This document shows, one piece after another, positions 25,839-32,435 of a stretch of 41,932 nt of DNA. Where the stretch lies: positions 1 to 41,932 of the forward strand of contig NZ_DIUM01000017.1 in NCBI RefSeq assembly GCF_002423035.1, in the 5' to 3' direction. The stretch comes from Thiocapsa sp. UBA6158 (lineage in GTDB: Bacteria; Pseudomonadota; Gammaproteobacteria; Chromatiales; Chromatiaceae). The notes under the pieces are model-generated. The model saw only the letters and a program-made list of their open reading frames with translations, was not told the origin of the DNA and made no database searches. Position 1 is the first letter of the stretch. Each line of letters starts with the position of its first letter. Both the position numbers and the translations under genes were made by a program.

Positions 25839-26050
25839 TAAGGGAATGCAAGGCCGATCGCTGCCGTCGGGTGAACGGGAGTCACGCAAGGTCGGATCGG
25901 CAACCGGCAAGGCGCCTCCGCAGTCCTGGACCCGGGGAGGTTGGACGCGACGCGGGACGCGGGCTGATCCGACGGGTGATGACGTCGATCGGCCGGTCGC
26001 AGGTGCGGGCGAGCGCCGACTAGCCGGTTCGCCGCGGGGTTTACGTCTCC

Positions 26051-26072
26051 AAATGCAACGCTATAACATCAT
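26051..26072 (+). promoter_or_regulatory. putative Zur box upstream of the DUF1826 gene
   Basis: Against the gammaproteobacterial Zur palindrome AAATGTTATANTATAACATTTC this site matches 14 of 21 defined bases. The right half TATAACAT is perfect; the left keeps AAATG. The start of the DUF1826 gene is 122 bases downstream. Zinc-dependent repression is inferred from the match and from DUF1826 being found, as I recall, in zinc-homeostasis clusters. Confidence 0.45.
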
Positions 26073-26194
26073 GTGCAGTGCCGTAGCCGAGCCGGTGCGG
26101 TGGCCTCGCCCCGCGGTGCAAGAGCGAAGCCCCCCCCGCGCATCCTGTCCGAGTCGCCAAACGGGTCCGACCGTTCAGCCTGGAGGTGTCAGCC

Positions 26195-26854
26195 ATGAGC
26201 GCACAGTCTGTGATCCCGAGCGCCGCGCCGCGCGGGCTCGGCGGCCCGAGCGACACGGTGCAGCGGGCCGATACCCTGGCGGACCTGACCCGGATCTTCA
26301 TGCCCGAGACCCAGATCTGTATCCACTCGCCGCCCGGGTGCGCGAACCTGCTCGGCGCACTCGCGCGCATCCACGCGAGCGGCTGGTCCGGCCTGCGGGC
26401 GGTCGTCCCGCGCTGCGCCGACGGCGTTCCCGACATCGATGCCCTGCCGCTGCCGCCGGCGTTTGCGCAGCCGGCGCTTCGGCGCGAGCTTGCCTTCCTG
26501 CTGGAGCTCTACGGCGACCTGCTCGACTGCACGGCGATCGGCCTGCGCATCGAGCGCCTGGAGCGCGCCATGTGTCCCGGCTGGCATGTCGACCGCACCG
26601 GCATCCGGCTGCTCTGCACCTGGTGCGGTCCGGGGACTGAATGGCTCGATGCTCCCGGGATCGACCCGCGGGGTCTGCCCGGCAGCGCCGCGGGCGCCCC
26701 GGCAAGCGGGCAAGCCCGGCCGTTCGACATCCTGCTGCTCAAGGGCAGCGCCTGGCAGGGCAACGCGGCCGGCGGGGCGATCCACCGCTCCCCGCAGGTC
26801 GATCCGGGCTCGGGTGCGCGGATCCTCGTGGCCCTGGATGCCCTCTGGGACTAA
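26195..26854 (+). CDS. DUF1826 family protein
   Basis: The 219-residue product fits DUF1826 by its central GWHVDRTGIRLLCTWCGPGT-like block, EWLD, the LLLKGSAWQGNAAGGAIHRSP region and a final LVALD. The His/Asp of WHVD and the late HRSP histidine suggest a metal- or iron/2-oxoglutarate-like site, but no activity is established. GGAGG lies 8 bases before ATG 26195, which is preferred to the GTG at 26186. Relatives occur in zinc-regulated clusters with COG0523 metal chaperones; no such partner is present here, only the possible Zur box. The following M48 protease gene is convergent, 27 bases away. Confidence 0.75.
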   Translation: MSAQSVIPSAAPRGLGGPSDTVQRADTLADLTRIFMPETQICIHSPPGCANLLGALARIHASGWSGLRAVVPRCADGVPDIDALPLPPAFAQPALRRELAFLLELYGDLLDCTAIGLRIERLERAMCPGWHVDRTGIRLLCTWCGPGTEWLDAPGIDPRGLPGSAAGAPASGQARPFDILLLKGSAWQGNAAGGAIHRSPQVDPGSGARILVALDALWD

Positions 26855-26881
26855 GGCGGCGAGCGTCACCCGACGTCCGCC

Positions 26882-27706
26882 TCACGGCGGCGAGCACGCG
26901 GGCATACGCCCCGCGGCACGGGCCTGCCGATAGACCTCGACGGCCTGCTCCAGGCCCTCGTCCAGCTCCTCCATACGGTTGTCGTGGGAGGGATGGGTGG
27001 AGAGGAAGGCCGGCGGCTGGCTCCCGCCGGCGGCGGCCATGTTGCGCCAGAGCGCCACGCCGGCGCGCGGATCGAAGCCGGCCCGGGCCATCAGGTCGCG
27101 GCCGATGCGGTCGGCCTCGCGCTCGTGGGTGCGGCTGTAGGGGCGCAGCAGACCGTACTCGGCGCCGATGCCCAGCGCCCCGCGCAGCACCTCGTGCTGG
27201 AGACTCCCCGGCTCCTCGGCGAACAGATCCACCAGCATCAGCCCGCCCTGGACCGCGAGCTCTTGGGTCAAGCGCTCGTTGGAGTGGTCCGCCAGCACGT
27301 GCGCGATCTCGTGGGCGATGACGGCGGCAAGCTGATCGGGTGTGCGGGCGACCTGCAGCATGCCGGAATGCACGCCGATCTTTCCGCCGGGCAGTGCGAA
27401 GGCATTGGGCGTGGGGTCGTCGAAGACGGCGATGGACCAACGCCCGTGCGGCGGCGGCAGGGCGTCCACCAACGCCTCGGCGACGCAGCCGATGTAGGCG
27501 CGCATGTCGGGGTCGTCGTTCAACGGCAGGCTCTGCAGCAGCTCCGCAAAGCCTTGCTCGCCGAGCGCGGTCATCTGCGCCTCCGGCACCAGCGCGACCT
27601 GCTTGCGTCCGGTGGGGGACTCCTCGCACCCGGTGCCGAGCAGGGCGGCCGAGAGCAGGACCGGCACGAGGAGGAAGCAAAACGGTTGGGGGCGGCGGGT
27701 GGGCAT
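26882..27706 (-). CDS. M48 family metallopeptidase lipoprotein
   Basis: This is a zinc endopeptidase attached to the envelope by a lipid anchor. A signal peptide ends in the lipobox LLGTGC with Cys27 as the lipidated residue. The zinc motif HEIAH (132-136) and the downstream HEREAD (194-199) are intact, followed by the conserved FLSTHPSHDNRMEEL. At 274 residues it resembles the LoiP/YcaL/BepA group, which take part in outer-membrane protein quality control; which one is not clear, and there is no TPR domain as in BepA. No strong ribosome site is visible at ATG 27706. Confidence 0.88.
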   Translation of the reverse strand: MPTRRPQPFCFLLVPVLLSAALLGTGCEESPTGRKQVALVPEAQMTALGEQGFAELLQSLPLNDDPDMRAYIGCVAEALVDALPPPHGRWSIAVFDDPTPNAFALPGGKIGVHSGMLQVARTPDQLAAVIAHEIAHVLADHSNERLTQELAVQGGLMLVDLFAEEPGSLQHEVLRGALGIGAEYGLLRPYSRTHEREADRIGRDLMARAGFDPRAGVALWRNMAAAGGSQPPAFLSTHPSHDNRMEELDEGLEQAVEVYRQARAAGRMPACSPP

Positions 27707-27954
27707 GGCGTGACGTCGGCGCTATGAGGGGCGAGGGGAATGGTCGCAGATCGCGCGCCGCCGAGCGTATCCGTCGGATGGCTGCGCTTCTCGGCAGGGT
27801 CTCCACAGGACACGGAGAGTCGCGTATCGCTCGTCGATCCGTGAGGGTATCTTCCGGTTGCCCGGCCGAGTCCGCAGGTCTTGCGTCCGGCGGCGACTGT
27901 AGAGACCATCTGACGCGCAAGCAACACGACAACCACGCCAGCCGGAGCGCCTTC

Positions 27955-28122
27955 ATGCCCGAAACCAACACTGTCCTCGCAGAGCCCCTGGAAACCTGTT
28001 CGCCGGAGTCGCCAGCCGGCTTCACCCGGTGCGGCACCTGCGAAACGGCGCTGCAGGCGATCGGTTCGCAGACCGTTTGCGACCGGGCGGGCCCGGCATG
28101 TCACCCGGTGGATCTCTTCTGA
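27955..28122 (+). CDS. small Cys-containing hypothetical protein (55 aa)
   Basis: I do not recognise this gene. GGAG lies 8 bases before the ATG and the TGA overlaps the next ATG by one base (TGATG), which supports real translation. The product has no membrane segment and carries CGTC (CxxC) followed by two further cysteines near the end (TVCDRAGPACHPVDLF), so it could bind a metal. It is coupled to the VanZ-like gene. The 248 bases upstream (27707-27954) show no other gene. Confidence 0.45.
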   Translation: MPETNTVLAEPLETCSPESPAGFTRCGTCETALQAIGSQTVCDRAGPACHPVDLF

Positions 28123-28514
28123 TGTTGGTCTTCATGCCGGAGGGGGTGTTTCGGCGAGCCTTTCAGCTGGCGCTCTGGGGTTGCGTCCTGGTGGTGGCCT
28201 GGCTTGCGTTCGCGCCGCTCATGGAGCCCGCGGGCTTCTCGTGGGACAAGGCCAACCACGTGCTGGCCTTCTGCCTCATGGCTGCACTGGCCGACGCCGG
28301 CTATCCGGGGCGCGACCGGGAGTGGCCGCGTTGGGGACTGCTGCTCGGCTACGGGCTCGTCATCGAGTTGGTGCAGTGGCCACTGCCGTATCGCGAGCTC
28401 TCGTGGCTCGACCTCGTCGCCAACCTCGTCGGCGTCCTGCTCTATATCGGCCTGCGCGCGTGGGTCGTCCGGCGCCTGCGGCACCCGCGCGCGCCGAGCC
28501 ACAGCCGGCCATGA
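28122..28514 (+). CDS. VanZ family membrane protein
   Basis: A 130-residue inner-membrane protein with about four helices. The signature is the DKANHVLAFCLMAAL segment and IELVQWPLPYRELSWLDLVANLVG, both typical of VanZ-like proteins. The biochemical role of the family is unresolved; the name comes from a teicoplanin-resistance accessory protein, but most environmental members are unrelated to resistance. ATG 28122 is chosen for its TGATG overlap with the upstream 55-residue gene; starts at 28098 and 28134 are possible. Confidence 0.8.
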   Translation: MLVFMPEGVFRRAFQLALWGCVLVVAWLAFAPLMEPAGFSWDKANHVLAFCLMAALADAGYPGRDREWPRWGLLLGYGLVIELVQWPLPYRELSWLDLVANLVGVLLYIGLRAWVVRRLRHPRAPSHSRP

Positions 28515-28595
28515 GGCCGGGGCTGAGCGTCACCGGGCAGGTGGATGTTCAGCGCTCCGCCGGGTCTCGTGAACAATAGCAACCCCGAGGTCGTC

Positions 28596-28760
28596 ATGCG
28601 TCTCGCCCACCGTCTGCTTCTTGCCCTGCTGATCGTCGTCGTGGACACCGCGGCCTTCATGCTCCCGCTGGCCGCACTGCTGCTCGCGTACGTCCTGCTC
28701 GCGCGACCCGCCTGGTTCCGGGACGGGGTGGAACGACTGTATCGCGGGGCTGCGCGTTAG
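28596..28760 (+). CDS. small membrane protein (54 aa)
   Basis: The 54-residue product is nearly all hydrophobic between residues 5 and 40, enough for two short helices or one long one, with a basic C-terminal tail (RDGVERLYRGAAR). GAGG lies 6 bases before the ATG. It follows the VanZ-like gene by 81 bases on the same strand. I do not recognise a family; the clean ribosome site and membrane character make it a likely real gene. Confidence 0.55.
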   Translation: MRLAHRLLLALLIVVVDTAAFMLPLAALLLAYVLLARPAWFRDGVERLYRGAAR

Positions 28761-28850
28761 GCGGCGGGTCGTCGCGTGCTGCCGGGGCCAGGCGGCGAAC
28801 AGCGCCGCACCCTCCGCGTCGGCCACGAACCCGCTCGGTCGCGGGGCCGC

Positions 28851-29135
28851 TCAGCGCTCCACCGTGACCCCGCGCCAGAAGGCGATGTGCGCGGCGATGC
28901 GCGCGGCCGCGGGTTTCGGGTCCGGATAGCACCAGGCGGCGTCGACGTTGCAGTCGTTGCCGACCAGGATGTGGAAGTAGCGGGCCTCGCCCTTCTTCGG
29001 ACACACCGAGCGCCGCTCGCTGGGCTCGAGCAGATCCTCTCGGACCGACGCGATCGGGAAATAGACATAGCCATCCATCTCCTGGACCTGCTCGCTCTCG
29101 GCGATCAGGCCATCCTTCCAAACGGCTTTGACCAT
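28851..29135 (-). CDS. DUF427 domain protein
   Basis: The 94-residue product is a single DUF427 domain, recognised from VKAVWKDGLIAES, the central GYVYFP and CPKKGEARYFHI, and the C-terminal AAWCYPDPKPAA followed by IAFW. Function is unknown; the domain forms a small beta-barrel and is common in bacteria and fungi. GGAGG lies about 9 bases before the ATG. It is convergent with the 54-residue membrane protein gene and 136 bases downstream of the methyltransferase gene. Confidence 0.85.
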   Translation of the reverse strand: MVKAVWKDGLIAESEQVQEMDGYVYFPIASVREDLLEPSERRSVCPKKGEARYFHILVGNDCNVDAAWCYPDPKPAAARIAAHIAFWRGVTVER

Positions 29136-29271
29136 GGTGCATGTCCTCCGGGGTGGGTGGCGGCTGCGGGGTGACCCGGTCGCGGGTCGTTAGATGCGCC
29201 GTGCCGAGCGGCAACGCCGGTGTGCATGGCGAGTCGGCATCCATCGGCGACGTGCGGCTGGATGGTTCCGA

Positions 29272-29868
29272 TCAATCCTCTGCCGGCTTGCGCCCGAGGA
29301 TCTGCACGACATGACCGCGCCCCCGATGGTAGCGCCCTTCGAACACCTCGCGCTCGTGCTCGCGCGCGAGCTCGAAGACCAGGCCGGCGAGCTCGGCCTC
29401 CAGGGTGGCGAGGTCCATGGTCAGCTCGGCCACGGGTGGGCCGCCGGTGCCCAAACGCAGCTGCTCGGGGGTGTAGGCTTCCAGGATCAGGACCCCGCCC
29501 GGTCGCAGCCCCGCCACGACGCGCCGGTGCACCGCCCGGCGCAGGTCCGGCGGCACATGGGCGACGTTCGAGACGATCCCCGACCAGGTGTCGGGCGCGA
29601 TCTCGAAGTGCGCAAGGTCGCTGCAACGGGTCTCGATCCGCACCCCGCGCTCGGCGGCCAGACGCCGGGCCTTCTCCAGACCGACGCTCGAGGCGTCCAT
29701 CGCGGTCACCGCATGGCCGCGCGCGGCCAACCAGACCGCGTTGCGCCCTTCACCCTCGGCCAAGCACAGCACCGGACCGTCCGGCAGCCGATCCGCCTGC
29801 TCGATCAGGAAGTCGTTCGGCGCGGTGCCGTAGGCATAGTCGTCCTCGGCGTAGCGTTCATTCCACAC
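29272..29868 (-). CDS. class I SAM-dependent methyltransferase (TehB-like)
   Basis: A 198-residue methyltransferase. The opening WNERYAEDDYAYGTAPNDFL is typical of the TehB/tellurite-resistance-like group. SAM motif I is seen as VLCLAEGEGRNAVWLA, then HAVTAMDAS. The GTG at 29868 is chosen because AGGAG lies 9 bases upstream and it places WNERY at the N terminus; the ATG at 29922 would add 18 basic residues. The start overlaps the end of the beta-lactamase gene by 11 bases, so the two are likely co-translated. Substrate unknown; small thiols, tellurite or selenite are possibilities. Confidence 0.8.
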   Translation of the reverse strand: MWNERYAEDDYAYGTAPNDFLIEQADRLPDGPVLCLAEGEGRNAVWLAARGHAVTAMDASSVGLEKARRLAAERGVRIETRCSDLAHFEIAPDTWSGIVSNVAHVPPDLRRAVHRRVVAGLRPGGVLILEAYTPEQLRLGTGGPPVAELTMDLATLEAELAGLVFELAREHEREVFEGRYHRGRGHVVQILGRKPAED

Positions 29869-30751
29869 GTGCGCGATGCTCCTCTTGCGTTGTCGTCGCG
29901 GACTTTGCGGCAGCCGGATCATGCGTCTTGCCCCCGTCGTCGCGGTTGATGGCGGACGCTGCCGTGGGCGGCTCGATGATCCGCTTCGCCTGCAATCCGG
30001 CGCGCACGAGATCCCGACGCAAGGACAGGTCGGCGGCACCCCGGATGTCCATGTTCAAGGCGAAGATCCAGGTCGCCTCGGGCGTCTCGGTCTCGACATA
30101 CCCGACATACCAGCCGATCTGCGGCGTGGCACGTGCGGCCCAACCGGTCTTCGCGAACAGACGGTGCTGCTCGGTCGTTTCGGCGAGCATGACCCGGCGC
30201 AGGCCCGCGTAGGCAGAGTCACGATACGGCAGGGTGCGCAGAATCACCCGGCGCAGGAACTCAACCTGCTCCAAGGCACTGATGGTGAGGGCGCCGTCGA
30301 GCCAGAAGGCCACGGGATCGAACGGCTCCGCCAGCTCGCCGTAGCCCGCGCGCGCGAGGTGGCTGCGGTAGCGCTCGGCGCCGATCTGTCGAGCCAGGCT
30401 CTGATAGCACCAGACGCACGAGGTCGCAAAGGCACTGGCGAGGGTGTGATCGCGATTCCAGTCGGGCATGTCATGCACGCGACCGTCCCACGGGATCAGA
30501 GCATCGGGTCCGGCAACGACGCCCTCCTCCAGTGCGATGAGGGTGTTCAAGATCTTGAAGGTCGAGGCCGTCGGGAACCGTTGCGCGGCCCGCGAGGCGT
30601 TGTGCACATGCACCGAGTCGCCGTCGAGGTCGGCGATGACGAGGGTGCCCTCGACGCCGGCCGCGGCGAACAGCGCGGCGAGGTCGGCGTCCTCGGCGTG
30701 AGCGGGTGCGGCGATGACGAGCGCCGCGAGCAAGAGAAGAAGCCGTGGCAT
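29858..30751 (-). CDS. class D (OXA-type) beta-lactamase
   Basis: A periplasmic serine beta-lactamase that opens the beta-lactam ring, with a lysine that is carboxylated in known members. The signal peptide probably ends at AHA (residue 19). Class D motifs are in order: STFK (63-66), SxV as SCV (111-113), the YGN position as YGE (137-139), the FWLDGAL tryptophan at 150, and KTG (201-203). Asn to Glu in the third motif is a deviation from the usual YGN. The C-terminal 45 residues or so are a charged, Ala/Thr-rich extension beyond the normal end (about 250-275 aa). No mobile element flanks it, so it looks chromosomal and resident. Activity and spectrum cannot be read from sequence. Confidence 0.9.
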   Translation of the reverse strand: MPRLLLLLAALVIAAPAHAEDADLAALFAAAGVEGTLVIADLDGDSVHVHNASRAAQRFPTASTFKILNTLIALEEGVVAGPDALIPWDGRVHDMPDWNRDHTLASAFATSCVWCYQSLARQIGAERYRSHLARAGYGELAEPFDPVAFWLDGALTISALEQVEFLRRVILRTLPYRDSAYAGLRRVMLAETTEQHRLFAKTGWAARATPQIGWYVGYVETETPEATWIFALNMDIRGAADLSLRRDLVRAGLQAKRIIEPPTAASAINRDDGGKTHDPAAAKSATTTQEEHRARVE

Positions 30752-30958
30752 CGGGAGATCCGGGTTCGGGTGAGCAACGGCGCGAGCTTACACCGGGTGG
30801 TCGGCATGCAGGCGGGTCATGATGCCTCGGAAATCGCCCGGGATCGAATCCCGTCCACGCCAAATCCTCGACGACCTGCTCGCAGGATGCCGTGCTTCTA
30901 GGCTATGGTTGAAGTCCATTTGCTGCATCGCGAGAGCATCGTTATAGACGAGACCGAC

Positions 30959-31075
30959 ATGTCGAACATCGAGACCGAAAAGACCCGGCGCCATGCCAGC
31001 GCGGAGCATCCGACCGGTGCTCCTGCACCGAACGCCAAACCATTGCATGACAAGACCCCCTCGCCCGCGGCGTGA
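30959..31075 (+). CDS. very short ORF a (38 aa), possible
   Basis: I do not recognise this frame. It encodes 38 hydrophilic residues, rich in Thr, Ala, Pro and His, with no hydrophobic segment. An alternative ATG at 30905 in the same frame would add 18 residues. Its TGA overlaps the GTG of the next short frame in a GTGA junction. No convincing ribosome site is seen. It could be the first part of one protein joined to ORF b by frameshift. The 153 bases upstream to the beta-lactamase start show nothing else clear. Confidence 0.25.
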   Translation: MSNIETEKTRRHASAEHPTGAPAPNAKPLHDKTPSPAA

Positions 31076-31188
31076 CGCAGCACGATTTCGAGTGCATCCT
31101 TGCCAACTCACGCGGCTCGAGCCTGCAGACCAACCCCATCGAGCCGAGCGACAGCGAGATCCAACGGATCCTGCAGGAACGCTGCTGA
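31072..31188 (+). CDS. very short ORF b (38 aa), possible
   Basis: The GTG start is embedded in the GTGA overlap with ORF a. The 38 residues (core FECILANSRGSSLQTNPIEP, then a charged helix ending in Cys) have an unusually protein-like composition for this GC content. No family is recognised. A frameshift relation with ORF a, or a small regulatory peptide, are both possible. The 254 bases after it, up to the binding-protein gene, hold no gene. Confidence 0.3.
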   Translation: MTQHDFECILANSRGSSLQTNPIEPSDSEIQRILQERC

Positions 31189-31442
31189 CCCCGGTCGACC
31201 CGGGGGATAGAGAACCATGCACGTCGCGTGCGGCCTCAACCCCTCGGGAGGGACCGGTTTCGCGAACACGTCCAAGCGACGCGGCGAAACCCTGTGCTAT
31301 ATTTTTTGCACCGGTCACGCAGTCAACGAACCTGTCGGGCGCGGCGACGCCAGACCAAGCCCGACTTCCCGGAGCGATTAAGAGCAACGTCACCTGATTC
31401 ATTCCCCCTGCCGCGCGTTTCCTATTAAGGAGTATCAGCGCC

Positions 31443-32435
31443 TTGAATGCGGTTGATATCCGTCGATTGATCAGTCGGCGCAGCCTGTTGCGACTGGGGG
31501 TACAGGGTGTTGCGTTCGCCGCAGTCGGCGCTCTTGCCGGTTGTGCGCGCTCGCCGCTGCGGGTTGCGGTCTCGCCTTGGGCGGGCTATCAGTTTATCGC
31601 GCTGGCCGAGCAGGAGGGCTGGTACGCACCCGATCAGGTGCAGCTTGTGAAGACCGCGACGCTCGGCGAATCGGCCAAGGCATTGGCTGAAGCGCGGGTT
31701 GATGGTGCAGCGCTAACCCTGGATGAGGTGCTGACCCTGCGTGCCGACGGGGTGCCTGTGGAGGCCATCCTCATCATCAATGTCTCGGCCGGCGGGGATG
31801 CGCTGCTGACCCGACCGGGTCTGGGCAGCTTGGCTGATCTCGCCGAAAAACGCATCGCCGTTGAGGACTCGAGTCTCGGTGCGGTGATGCTTCACCACGC
31901 CCTGCAGGCCGCCGGACTCGCCCCGGATGACGTGATCATCGAGTCGATGCAATTCGATCATGTCGCGGCCTGGGAGCAGCTTGCCCCCGATGCCATCTTG
32001 ACCTACGAACCGGCGTTGACCCGTCTGGAGGCGCAGGGACTGGTCCGGCTCTTCGACAGCCGCGAGATCCCAATGCGGATCCTGGACGTCCTGGTCGTGC
32101 GCACCGGGACGTTGCAGCGCCAGGGCGGCGCAGTCCGCGAACTGATCGCCGGCCACTTCAGGGCGCTGGATCTGTGGCACAGCAATCCCCTCGACACCGG
32201 CTATCGTCTGGCGCATCTACTGGGCGTTCAGGTCGAAGACGTCAAACGCATCTTCGGCGGTCTGGATCTGCCCGACGCCCTCTATAACCGTCAATATCTG
32301 TCGCCGCCGGCCATTGAGCTGACCCGAGCGGCGCGCGAGATCGCCGAGATCATGACGGAGGCCGACCTGCTGCAGCGGATGCCGCCTCTGGATGGATTGT
32401 TTCGGCCCGATGGCTTGCCGGTGGAGCCGGCATGA
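31443..32435 (+). CDS. NMT1/SsuA-like substrate-binding lipoprotein
   Basis: A periplasmic solute-binding protein of the nitrate/sulfonate/thiamine-precursor (NMT1, TauA/SsuA) type. The N terminus carries a twin-arginine-like motif SRRSLLRLG (RR at 12-13) and a lipobox LAGC with Cys34, so it is probably a Tat-exported lipoprotein. RVAVSPWAGYQF begins the mature domain. The start is TTG 31443 with AAGGAG about 10 bases upstream; the nearby ATG is in another frame and stops at once. The stop overlaps the next gene's ATG (ATGA). No permease or ATPase gene is nearby, so the protein may present its ligand to the adjoining kinase and not to a transporter. Confidence 0.85.
   Translation: MNAVDIRRLISRRSLLRLGVQGVAFAAVGALAGCARSPLRVAVSPWAGYQFIALAEQEGWYAPDQVQLVKTATLGESAKALAEARVDGAALTLDEVLTLRADGVPVEAILIINVSAGGDALLTRPGLGSLADLAEKRIAVEDSSLGAVMLHHALQAAGLAPDDVIIESMQFDHVAAWEQLAPDAILTYEPALTRLEAQGLVRLFDSREIPMRILDVLVVRTGTLQRQGGAVRELIAGHFRALDLWHSNPLDTGYRLAHLLGVQVEDVKRIFGGLDLPDALYNRQYLSPPAIELTRAAREIAEIMTEADLLQRMPPLDGLFRPDGLPVEPA

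Noticed and set aside
30838..30862. tRNA T-arm-like sequence (GGGATCGAATCCC then GTCCACGCC), possibly an integration scar
   Set aside because: No matching 5' acceptor half, D arm or anticodon arm is found in the preceding 80 bases, and no integrase is present. Chance similarity is likely.
30788..31402. 204-aa minus-strand frame
   Set aside because: Arg/Gly/Ser-rich translation without domains or a ribosome site; includes the T-arm-like shadow peptide WRGRDSIPG.
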